Position numbers and translations under genes: made by a program. Under the pieces are notes generated by a model. That model ran no database searches. It worked only from the letters and a program-made list of their open reading frames with translations, and was not told the origin of the DNA. A stretch of 64,000 nt of DNA from a bacterium (GTDB lineage: Bacteria > Krumholzibacteriota > Krumholzibacteriia > LZORAL124-64-63): the NCBI GenBank assembly GCA_024231905.1, contig JAAEQC010000218.1, positions 1 to 64,000 on the forward strand. Direction: 5' to 3'. Of the stretch, positions 29,552 to 37,051 are shown piece after piece (position 1 is the first letter of the stretch; every line of letters begins with the position of its first letter).

Positions 29552-31381
29552 TCACCTCCGTCCGCCGCTGCGGCCGCCGGAGCCGCGGGAAGACGACCCG
29601 CTCGAGCGGGTTCCCTGGCTCTTGCTGGAGCCGCCGCTGGACCCGCTACGCGTCGAACTGCCGCTACTGCGGGATCCTGAACTCTTGGTGGACGTGTCAC
29701 GGCTGCCGCCGCTCTTGGAGCCGCTGCGTACGGTGGATTTGCTGCTGCTCCGTGGGCTGCCACTGCCGCCGCTCTTGCTGCGCACCGTGGATTTGCCGCT
29801 GCTCCGGGAGCCGCCGCTCTTGCTGCGCACCGTGGCTTTGCTGGAGCCTCGGGAACCGCCGCTGCTCCCGCCCCCGGAACGCACGCCTTCTGATTTTCGA
29901 TTCGTACCAGACCGGTTGCCCTTGGCCCTGGTAGTCGAGGTAGCGTCGCGTCCGCCGGACCGCCGGGAGCTCCCGGGCCGGACCTGCTGGGAGCGTTCCT
30001 GGCGCTGCTGGCTGGTGGTGCCGCGGTCGCCGCTCCAGACACGGGTGCCCTTGTTCCGCGGTTCGACCGTCCGCAGGCTGCCGCCGCTACGGGTCCGCGA
30101 GGCGTCCATCCGGTCGGTGCCGCTGGTCCTGCCCGGCGCCACCGTCCGTCGTCCGGGATCGCCGCGCTTGGTGGTCTTGACGCCGGCGGCAGTGCGGGTA
30201 CCGCCGGCGGAGTGGCGCACGCCCGAAGAGGCCGACGTGCGTCCATAGCTGTCCCTGATGCGCAGGCCGCCGTTGCCCTGGTCACGGACGGTGCGCGCGA
30301 TGGCGGGATTATCCCGCCGGGTCCGTTTCACGCCCTCGTAGGCGCTCGTCCGGCTACCGCGACCGGTCTTGGTCGCCTTGCCTTCGGCCAGCATGGGCGC
30401 CGTACGGCCGTATTCGCGATCCTTGGTGCGCGCCTGGTCGTAGGGGGTCAGCGGGCGGTAGCGGCGATGGCCGTCCCGGTAGCGAACATTGCAGTCGCCC
30501 CGGTACCAGTCGCTGTCGTGCCACGTATAGATGGTGGAGGGCCAGTAGCAGCCCCGCACGGGCGGGCAGCGCCACCAGGGGTCGTACCAGAAGTTCACCC
30601 AAGGCCGCCATAGCCAGGGATCCGTGTAGACGTAGACCGGCGAGGTGTACACCGGATAGTAGCCGTAGGTGTCCCACCAGGTGTTGCCCCAGCGATGGTC
30701 GATGGTGATGTTCAGCTGGCAGGAGTCCCGGTACGGGTCGTAGGCCGTGTCGTCGTCGAAGTGACACTGGTTGCATAGGTACCGCGGGTGTTCGACTTCC
30801 TGGTGCACGTAGTAGGAAACGTAGTTGGTCACCACGTAATCCCCCGCGTCCTCCAGTCCGGTAATGGCGAAATTCACCTCGTTCATGGCCAGATAGGGAT
30901 CGCCCGCCACCCGGAAACCGGCCCGTTCGGCGCCCGGCTCGTGGTGGAAGTCCAACTCCAGGTCCCGCAGGTCGAAGGGGTAGCGGGAGACGATGGCCTC
31001 CACGAATCCCTCGCCCTCCCGGGTCGAGACGCGCAGTTTGCGGTCACCTGACATCGGGAGTCCGTACTCGTGTCCGCCAAAAATGAACCCGTCGTCCAGC
31101 CGGCTGCGGGGCCAGAGGACCGTCACCTCACCCTCGGAGTCGATGCGGTACACCACGGCGTAGGCGTCCTCGCTGGCCTGGAAACCCACGGTTTGGAATT
31201 CGCCCTTCCGGTAGATCTCGTCCGCCGACTTGTCCACCCACACGGCGGCCCGCAGCCCCACGGCTTCGTAGTCGAACTCGGATTCCTCGGCCAGGGCCGG
31301 CGCCGCTGCCAGCAGCCCCAGCAGGGCCAGCAGCGCGGCGTTCCGGATCATCCGCCCGGTGGTTCTGGTCTGGATAAGCAT
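29552..31381 (-). CDS. DUF4384 secreted protein with CxxCH motif and Ser/Arg/Gly-rich tail
   Basis: 609 residues. Signal peptide of about 30 residues from ATG 31381, which has AGAAAGGTGG just upstream. Residues 35-165 match DUF4384 (Y-x-x-G-E...VGFQASEDAYAVVYRIDSEG, VLWPRS). Then comes CNQCH (about 203-207, a possible c-type heme site), a Trp/Tyr/Pro-rich part (WYDPWWRCPPVRGCYWPS), and from about residue 300 a basic low-complexity tail of Arg, Ser, Gly and Thr with tandem repeats near the end. DUF4384 domains occur in secreted stress or cytolysin-like contexts, but function is unknown. Follows the lipoprotein gene by 17 bp in one operon behind a sigma-54 promoter. Confidence 0.82.
   Translation of the reverse strand: MLIQTRTTGRMIRNAALLALLGLLAAAPALAEESEFDYEAVGLRAAVWVDKSADEIYRKGEFQTVGFQASEDAYAVVYRIDSEGEVTVLWPRSRLDDGFIFGGHEYGLPMSGDRKLRVSTREGEGFVEAIVSRYPFDLRDLELDFHHEPGAERAGFRVAGDPYLAMNEVNFAITGLEDAGDYVVTNYVSYYVHQEVEHPRYLCNQCHFDDDTAYDPYRDSCQLNITIDHRWGNTWWDTYGYYPVYTSPVYVYTDPWLWRPWVNFWYDPWWRCPPVRGCYWPSTIYTWHDSDWYRGDCNVRYRDGHRRYRPLTPYDQARTKDREYGRTAPMLAEGKATKTGRGSRTSAYEGVKRTRRDNPAIARTVRDQGNGGLRIRDSYGRTSASSGVRHSAGGTRTAAGVKTTKRGDPGRRTVAPGRTSGTDRMDASRTRSGGSLRTVEPRNKGTRVWSGDRGTTSQQRQERSQQVRPGSSRRSGGRDATSTTRAKGNRSGTNRKSEGVRSGGGSSGGSRGSSKATVRSKSGGSRSSGKSTVRSKSGGSGSPRSSSKSTVRSGSKSGGSRDTSTKSSGSRSSGSSTRSGSSGGSSKSQGTRSSGSSSRGSGGRSGGRR
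29703..29850 (-). repeat. Tandem repeat in the DUF4384 tail
   Basis: Two full units of about 54 bp and one partial, coding for variations of KSTVRSKSGGSxS. The repeat is in frame and likely expands or contracts by slippage. Confidence 0.7.
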
Positions 31382-31398
31382 GACCGCCACCTTTCTGT

Positions 31399-32409
31399 CT
31401 AGAAGCGCAGGACCAGCGACTCGGGCGTCGGGTCCGTTGCGGGTTGTACGATCAGTTCGGGCAAGCCGTCGATGGTCTGGTAGGCCCAGTGCATGAAGAT
31501 GGAGCGCGTCGCGGTGCCGTCGAGCACCTCGGTGACGCCCATCTTGGCGTAGTTGAGCCGGCCGGCGCCCTCGTCCCAGATCTCCACCACGTAGATGTGG
31601 TTCTGCACGAGTTCCAGCACGCCGATGGCCGACCAGCCGTCCCAGGGCGCCGCAGACACGCCCTCGAACCACAGGGTTCCGTCGCCGTGGGAGAAGACAC
31701 CGAAGTCCTGGATCCGCACGTCGGCGTTCATGGCCTCGACCATCATGGCGCCGCGCAGGTCGTCCCAGAAGACACGGATGTCCGCAGTGGTAGCCGGCGC
31801 GTTGGGATCGACGCGGCCCTGGTCCTCGCGGGAAAAGTCCCAACCGCTCCGATCCGCCAGACTCGAACCGGCGTCGAAGATCTCCACCGGATCCAGGCTC
31901 ATGGGCAGCGGCGCGTCGGTCACCAGTTCGAAGCTGAGGGCACTGGAGACGCCGGCCTCGTTTACGGCAGCCACGGCGTATTCGTACCACTCGCCGTTCA
32001 CCGCATTCCAGTCCTCGAAGTAGTGGAGGCCCAGGGTCGAGATGTAGTTCTCGTCCCAGGAGACCTCACCGAGATAATCGAACGCCCGGTCCGGATTGTT
32101 CTCGTCGCCCTCGTTGAAGACGCGCCGGTAGACGTTGTAATGATCGATGCTCGGGCTCTCGGTGCCCTGGTAGGGATGATAGGAGATCTCGATCCACCGC
32201 ACTTCCACGTAGTCGTCGCCGGAAATGCTGTGGACCCCGGTGGGGACGACCGGGGGCTCGAGTTCCACGCAGTTCACACAGTCGTCCTCGCTGCAGCCGG
32301 CCAATCCGAGGGCCGCCACGACGATCACCGGCAGCAGTAGGCGCGTGAATCGGCGCGTCTTGTGCTGTTGCCGGTCGGAGTTCGAGTTCTTCGTGATCAT
32401 CTTGTTCAT
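31399..32409 (-). CDS. Lipoprotein with fibronectin-III-like region
   Basis: 336 residues. Lipoprotein signal with lipobox LGLAGC (Cys39) behind GGAGG. A CVNC pair follows directly, then a fibronectin-III-like segment (PTGVHSISGDDYVEVRW...IDHYNVYRR...EYAVAAVNEAGVSS) to about residue 170 and a beta-rich C-terminal half of no recognised family. Expected to be lipid-anchored at the outer membrane. First gene of a two-gene operon with the DUF4384 protein. The longer upstream frame lacks a signal and is rejected. Confidence 0.83.
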   Translation of the reverse strand: MNKMITKNSNSDRQQHKTRRFTRLLLPVIVVAALGLAGCSEDDCVNCVELEPPVVPTGVHSISGDDYVEVRWIEISYHPYQGTESPSIDHYNVYRRVFNEGDENNPDRAFDYLGEVSWDENYISTLGLHYFEDWNAVNGEWYEYAVAAVNEAGVSSALSFELVTDAPLPMSLDPVEIFDAGSSLADRSGWDFSREDQGRVDPNAPATTADIRVFWDDLRGAMMVEAMNADVRIQDFGVFSHGDGTLWFEGVSAAPWDGWSAIGVLELVQNHIYVVEIWDEGAGRLNYAKMGVTEVLDGTATRSIFMHWAYQTIDGLPELIVQPATDPTPESLVLRF

Positions 32410-32450
32410 GTTGAACCTCCGTGACTGCTTCGTTCGCCTGCTTCGTCTAC

Positions 32451-32465
32451 GCAGGGGGCGTGCCA
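32451..32465 (-). promoter_or_regulatory. Sigma-54 (-24/-12) promoter
   Basis: Minus-strand TGGCACG-CCCC-CTGC matches the RpoN consensus TGGCACG-N4-TTGC at all but one base and keeps the invariant GG-N10-GC spacing. Predicted transcription start is about 30 bp before the lipoprotein ATG, leaving room for its GGAGG. Two sigma-54 activator genes lie within 6 kb. Confidence 0.72.
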
Positions 32466-33238
32466 GTCTTGCCGGGACGCCCGGCCGCGCCACATGGCCC
32501 CGTGGAAAACGGGATTTCATGGGCCGACGGGTCCGCCAGGGCCCCTGTTACCTTCTGTGACAATGGAGGTTAGGTAACGCTCGTTCCCTACAGCGCAGTC
32601 TGTGCAGCAGCCCTGAGTCCCAGGGAACGCTCGGACCGGCAAGCCACGAAGGGCAAGCACCTTGGCCGGATATTGGGACACATTCCCCGATTGAGGACGC
32701 AGAGGGGATCGCAGGGCCGGGACAAGGACAATCCAGCGCGCTTCGATTCCTGGGATGGCCCAAGTGATATTATGTTTTCACCAGAGACCCAGAGGGAAAG
32801 AAAAAGAGCCCCGCCTTGCGGCACCCGATCCTGAATCTCGCCATTTCAGAATCGGTAGGGCTCTTTAACTATGATTTCGTGTCTCGGGAGCAGCAGGAGC
32901 CGGATTCTCTCTCGCCGATTCGGTCCGATTGAAAAGACCCCACCTCTTGTCAACCGGCCCGCCGGCACTTCTTGTCGAGAATCCCCCTCAGGTGCCGGTA
33001 AGCATTCGAGGTTAAATTCCCACTGGCTCCCGATAACACGAAAATCTCTTCTTGCAGCGAAAGGATCCCTGTCACAGTACCCCTTCACTGTTCTAGACAG
33101 CACAGTCTGTACCGGAAACAGGCAGCGCTAAACATTTTTTAAGTAGTTGTTTTACAGTGAGTTACAATGGCGAAAGCGGGCTGTCTTTACGGATCCGAGC
33201 CATCAGTCATTAACGAAGTTGTCATAAATAAATTAGAA
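32466..33238. other. Gene-poor region with several inverted repeats
   Basis: No convincing coding frame on either strand (short frames of 60-86 codons lack ribosome sites and family features). Base composition is lower in GC than the neighbours, especially 33060-33238. Inverted repeats include GTTACCT/AGGTAAC (32546-32578 area), CGTTCCCT/AGGGAACG (around 32581-32630), CCGGCAC/GTGCCGG (around 32962-32997) and the branched element at 32803-32866. It may encode a noncoding RNA or carry enhancer sites for the sigma-54 promoter. Confidence 0.5.
32803..32866 (-). terminator. Branched terminator-like stem-loop
   Basis: A closing stem AAAGAGCCC/GGGCTCTTT (32803-32811 with 32858-32866) encloses a second 12 bp hairpin (CCGATCCTGAAT against ATTTCAGAATCGG, one bulge) and a small GCC-GCAA-GGC hairpin. 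On the minus strand it ends in GGGGCTCTTTTTCTTT, like a Rho-independent terminator. It lies 430 bp beyond the terminator of the sigma-54 activator, so it would end some other, possibly noncoding, transcript. Confidence 0.5.
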
Positions 33239-33271
33239 AACCCAAGCCGTTGAAATTCAACAACTTGGGTT
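33239..33271 (-). terminator. Rho-independent terminator of the TPR-sigma-54 activator gene
   Basis: Stem AACCCAAG/CTTGGGTT with an inner GTTGAA/TTCAAC, followed on the minus strand by TTTTCTAATTTATTT; 50 bp after the stop codon. Confidence 0.75.
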
Positions 33272-33321
33272 ATTAATTTTATTTACAGGTCCCGGATGAT
33301 TCCATCGGATGCTTGCCAGCG

Positions 33322-36300
33322 CTAATTCTGGCCAATACCGTAGTGCTTGATCTTCTTCAAAAGGTTCGGATAGGAGATCTTGAGCATCCGGGACGCCGCG
33401 GATTTGTTGCCCCGGGTCGCCCGCATGGCTCGCTCGATCTCGCGGCACTCGATGGCCGCCATGGTCTCGCGCAAGGGCGAGATGCCGTCGGTCCGCTCCA
33501 TGACCGCGGTCGCGCCGGTCAGGGTCTCGGGCAGGTGCTCCGCCCGCAGCACGTCCGTGTCCTGGGCCAGGACCATGGCTCGCTTGAGAGTCTTCTCCAA
33601 TTCGCGGATATTGCCGGGCCAGGAGTGCCGGACCAGCAGATCCAGGAAACGACGATCCAATGCCGGCGGCGCCATACCCAGGTCGCGGCCGAAGCGTTCC
33701 ACGAAATGGCGGGAAAGCAGTTCCACGTCGTCGGCGCGCTCGCGCAGGGGCGGCACCGTCACCGGGAAGTCCAACAGCCGGTAGTAGAGGTCCTCCAGGA
33801 AGAGCCCCTGCTCGGACATGGCGTGCAGATCGGTCTTAGTGGCGCAGACGATGCGGACATCCACCTGGAACTCGGTGTTGGCGCCCACCGGGCGCACAAC
33901 CTTGGTATCGAGGAAGTGCAGCAGCTTGCCCTGCATACTGAGGGGCATCTTGCCGACCTCGTCCAGGAAGACCGTGCCGCCTTCGGCCTCGGCCAGCAGG
34001 CCGCGCTTGTCCGAGTGCGCGCCGGTGAAGGCGCCGCGCTTGTGGCCGAAGAGTTCACTCTCCAGGAGCGTCTCCGGGATGGCCGCGCAATTGATGGACA
34101 GGAAGCGCTTCTTCGAACGCCGGCTCAGGGCATGGAGCGAGTAGGCCAGCAGACCCTTGCCTGTGCCGGTCTCACCGGTCAGCAGCACCGTCAGGTCGCT
34201 GGGCGCGACCTTGCGTACCAATCCGAGGACTTCCAGCATGCTGGCATTCTGGGTGATGATGTTCTCGAAACTCTCGATCCGCACGATGGGCTTGGTCGCC
34301 GTATCCTGCGCCCCCCGGCCCGGTCCCTTCTCGTAGAGGAAGAGAGCGAGGAACCCCATGTAGGTGGCAAGGAAGTCCAGCGCCGACCGGTCGAAGCCGG
34401 GCCCCGAAGTTCCGGCACGGCCCAGGAAAATCAGGCCGAACCTCCGGTCGTGTAGGGCGATGGGCATCATGACGCAACTGCCGGCGGCCGAAGCCAGAGC
34501 CGGCACTTCGCCCAGCAGTTCGTCCGCCGCGTCGAGACGGGAGAAGAAGACCGTGCCCCTCTCGTCGCCGTCCTTGCCGTGCTCGAACCAGCGTACGAGC
34601 TGATCGACCAGGTTCTCGGTCAGTCCCTTGCGGGCCGCGATCCGGAGTTTGCCGGTACCGTCGTCCATGGCCAGGAAGCCCACTTCAGCGTGTACCCGGT
34701 CCATGCTGCCGGACAGGATCGTTTCCAGGTGGCGCGGCAGGACTTCACGACCCGCGGCGAAGAGACCCGGCAAATCGGAAATGGCCTGGAGATGATTCTC
34801 GGCCCGGGAGACTCCGCCCAGCAGGCCGGTCTCGATGCCGTCCCGCAAGTCCACGACCCGGCGGTCCAGGTCAGCGCTCTCCACGCCGGACGCGTGGCGC
34901 TCCAGTTCGAAGGCCGTCAACAGGGCGTCGTCATGTTGCCCGAGGCGCATCTGCACCCGGGCCAGGCGCTCGAGGATGTCACAGAGGACCAGGTCGCTCA
35001 CCGCGGCGGCGCCGTTCTCCTGGGCGTCCATGAGATAACGCCGCAACAGGAGCAGATCGGCTTCCTGGCTCGATTCGAGCCGGGCGTCGGTGTAGGCCAG
35101 AATGGCCCCGCACCAGTGGCTATGTAGGCCCTGGCGGGCGAAGATCGCGATTGCTTCACGGTAGTGGTGGTCAGTCTGGGTCAGGTCCCGCGAGGCGACG
35201 TAGGCGGCGCCGAGGGTCGCGTGGCAGAAGCCCAGTTCGTAGTCCTCGTTGATCTTTTCGCAGACGGCGATGGCGTCCTGACTGACGGCCACGGCCTCAT
35301 CGAATCGGCCCTCCGCCAGATGAGCTTCACCCATGCGCCGCAGCAGCTCGCCTTCCAGGTCGTTGCCCACGGCGATACGACGCGCCTTTTCCAGACCGAG
35401 TTCATAGCTGAAGCGCGCCTTGCCGAACTCACCGCGCGCCAGGAGGATATCCCCCAGGTATTCATCAGCGATGGTGACCTCTCGCAGCAGGCGATTGGAT
35501 TCAGCCAGGGTTTTGCCTTCGAGGATGAGTTCCTCGGCCCGGGCCAACCGGCCCTCCAGCGTTTCAAGACGCCCGGCGACCAGGCACAGCCGCGTCTGAC
35601 GGGTGCGGTCGCCGAGGCTGATGGCCAGCCGGCGCCCCTTCTCGATCAGCGGGCGGGCTTCGCCCGGGCGGTTGGTCTTCAGCAGGATGATACCCTGGTT
35701 CAGGAAGAGCCCGGGCAGCAGGTGGCTGGCGCCGATGCGCTCGGCCAGTTCGAGGGCCTTCTCCAGGAAGCGGGCCGCCGCGTCCCACTCGCAACGGTTC
35801 TTGTGCATCAGCGCCAGGTTGTTCATCACGTTGGCGACGCCAAGATCGTGCCCGATGCGCCGGAAGGTGGCCATACCGTCGTAGAAGAATTCCTCGGCCT
35901 TCTTCAGGCGCCCGAGACGCATGTGGCACATACCCATGCCCACTTGCAGAATGGCCACGTCGGTGTGTTCGTTCGTGAGGGCGAGTACGGAAAACGCCCG
36001 CTTGGCCAGGGCAAGAGAATCCTGCAGGCGACCACGCCAACGGAGGACGGCTGCCTTACGGGTCTGGAAGACGGCACGCTGCACGGAGACCGCGTCCGCA
36101 ACCTCCTCGCCGCCCAATTCCGCTTCTTCAGCCAAGAGCGCATAGGCCCGCTCAATGAGGGCTTCGACGCGGTCGTAGTGGCCGATCAGAATGTTGGCGT
36201 CGCAAGCCTTACGCAGAACGCGCCGCAGATCGGTGTCATCGACCTCATCCGCGGCGCGTTCATCAAGTAGCTGATCGTAGTAGTCGAGAGCCGAAGAGTA

Positions 36301-36426
36301 GGCAGAGGCATGGAAGTGGAGGTCCCCCACTTCCTCAAGCCTCTGCCAATCCAGCGCCCGGAAGGGTTCCACCCATCCGCGGCGCTCCGGCTCGTAGTCT
36401 CTGCGACCTTCCGGCAATTCTCTCAT
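33322..36426 (-). CDS. TPR-GAF-AAA+ sigma-54-dependent transcriptional activator
   Basis: 1034 residues from ATG 36426 (a TTG one codon earlier is possible). Residues 30-540 are tetratricopeptide repeats (for example ANVMNNLALMHKNRCEWDAAARFLEKALELAE). A GAF-like domain (about 555-695) follows, then an AAA+ sigma-54 interaction domain with Walker A GETGTGKG (about 748), the GAFTGA loop that contacts sigma-54 (about 797) and Walker B GGTVFLDEVGKM, ending in a Fis-type helix-turn-helix (NKSAASRMLKISYPNLLKKIK). No receiver domain, so the TPR/GAF part probably senses a protein or small ligand. Likely controls the sigma-54 promoter at 32451-32465, 0.9 kb away; that target is inferred. Confidence 0.93.
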   Translation of the reverse strand: MRELPEGRRDYEPERRGWVEPFRALDWQRLEEVGDLHFHASAYSSALDYYDQLLDERAADEVDDTDLRRVLRKACDANILIGHYDRVEALIERAYALLAEEAELGGEEVADAVSVQRAVFQTRKAAVLRWRGRLQDSLALAKRAFSVLALTNEHTDVAILQVGMGMCHMRLGRLKKAEEFFYDGMATFRRIGHDLGVANVMNNLALMHKNRCEWDAAARFLEKALELAERIGASHLLPGLFLNQGIILLKTNRPGEARPLIEKGRRLAISLGDRTRQTRLCLVAGRLETLEGRLARAEELILEGKTLAESNRLLREVTIADEYLGDILLARGEFGKARFSYELGLEKARRIAVGNDLEGELLRRMGEAHLAEGRFDEAVAVSQDAIAVCEKINEDYELGFCHATLGAAYVASRDLTQTDHHYREAIAIFARQGLHSHWCGAILAYTDARLESSQEADLLLLRRYLMDAQENGAAAVSDLVLCDILERLARVQMRLGQHDDALLTAFELERHASGVESADLDRRVVDLRDGIETGLLGGVSRAENHLQAISDLPGLFAAGREVLPRHLETILSGSMDRVHAEVGFLAMDDGTGKLRIAARKGLTENLVDQLVRWFEHGKDGDERGTVFFSRLDAADELLGEVPALASAAGSCVMMPIALHDRRFGLIFLGRAGTSGPGFDRSALDFLATYMGFLALFLYEKGPGRGAQDTATKPIVRIESFENIITQNASMLEVLGLVRKVAPSDLTVLLTGETGTGKGLLAYSLHALSRRSKKRFLSINCAAIPETLLESELFGHKRGAFTGAHSDKRGLLAEAEGGTVFLDEVGKMPLSMQGKLLHFLDTKVVRPVGANTEFQVDVRIVCATKTDLHAMSEQGLFLEDLYYRLLDFPVTVPPLRERADDVELLSRHFVERFGRDLGMAPPALDRRFLDLLVRHSWPGNIRELEKTLKRAMVLAQDTDVLRAEHLPETLTGATAVMERTDGISPLRETMAAIECREIERAMRATRGNKSAASRMLKISYPNLLKKIKHYGIGQN

Positions 36427-36529
36427 CAACCGTATCCCTCGGCGAGAAAGTGGAACGGTGACTTCGTCTTGTCTGTCTCTGCGCTACCGTGGTCCGTCGT
36501 TCCGGCCCAGGAACCGCCTCTTGCGGCCC

Positions 36530-36877
36530 CTAGGGCATCACCATGATCTGGATCGTCTCGAAGGTCAGCAGATACAGCACCTGCGACCAGGTCAGGGACG
36601 GCGAAGCGTCGGCGTCGGCGCCGAAGGGAATCAGGACGTCCCTACCACCATCAAAACCGAATCCATCGCCGTCGTCGCCAGGATCTCCTTCACCGTCAGG
36701 GGGCGTTGGTCCCGCACCCCCGTCGGTCGTGTATATGCCGTCGGCAAGCGGCAGGTCACCCTGGAGATCGGAGCCGATATCAGGCGGCACCGGCGCGGCG
36801 GTTGCCACGCTCAGTACCATGGTCATCGAGACGAGCAGGATCACCAGCGAAACGAAAATCGTCCGGGTCCTATTCAT
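36530..36877 (-). CDS. Small secreted acidic protein
   Basis: 115 residues from ATG 36877, which has AGGAGAAGGG just upstream. Signal peptide of about 25 residues (SLVILLVSMTMVLSVATA|AP), then an Asp/Gly/Pro-rich acidic linker (EGDPGDDGDGFGFDGGRD) and a hydrophobic C-terminus (WSQVLYLLTFETIQIMVMP). No family recognised. It has its own sigma-70-like promoter and lies 103 bp before the TPR-sigma-54 activator on the same strand, so the two may be cotranscribed. Could be a secreted signal or ligand for the system; that is a guess. Confidence 0.75.
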   Translation of the reverse strand: MNRTRTIFVSLVILLVSMTMVLSVATAAPVPPDIGSDLQGDLPLADGIYTTDGGAGPTPPDGEGDPGDDGDGFGFDGGRDVLIPFGADADASPSLTWSQVLYLLTFETIQIMVMP

Positions 36878-36994
36878 GCCCTTCTCCTCTACGGCGGCAC
36901 CCCTACCGCCTACGTTACGATCCATCCCGTTCATCAAGTCGATTCACCGACTGGTGCGAGTGACGGATCGTTGTGTCGAATCGCAATACCTAAA

Positions 36995-37023
36995 AATTTA
37001 CGGTTTGCGGCCGACCTCGTCAA
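36995..37023 (-). promoter_or_regulatory. Sigma-70 promoter for the small secreted protein
   Basis: Minus-strand TTGACG (37023-37018), 17 bp spacer, TAAATT (37000-36995), about 110 bp before the ATG at 36877. Confidence 0.5.
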
Positions 37024-37051
37024 TGCCCCGCTTCAATACTGTTCCCCGGCT

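Noticed and set aside
29235..29555. 106-codon minus-strand frame between DUF4384 and the M6-like gene
   Set aside because: It spans a terminator-like stem and a consensus promoter and has no protein-like composition.
32548..32824. Short minus-strand frames of 71 and 78 codons
   Set aside because: No ribosome site, odd composition, and overlapping one another in different frames.
32846..33131. Overlapping frames of 85 and 86 codons, one on each strand
   Set aside because: Neither has a ribosome site or recognisable features, and each is explained by chance in a short stretch.
33131..33238. Possible riboswitch or 6S/SRP-type RNA in the AT-rich stretch
   Set aside because: Some pairing (GGCT/AGCC around CGGATCCG) is present but no signature of a known class is recognisable.
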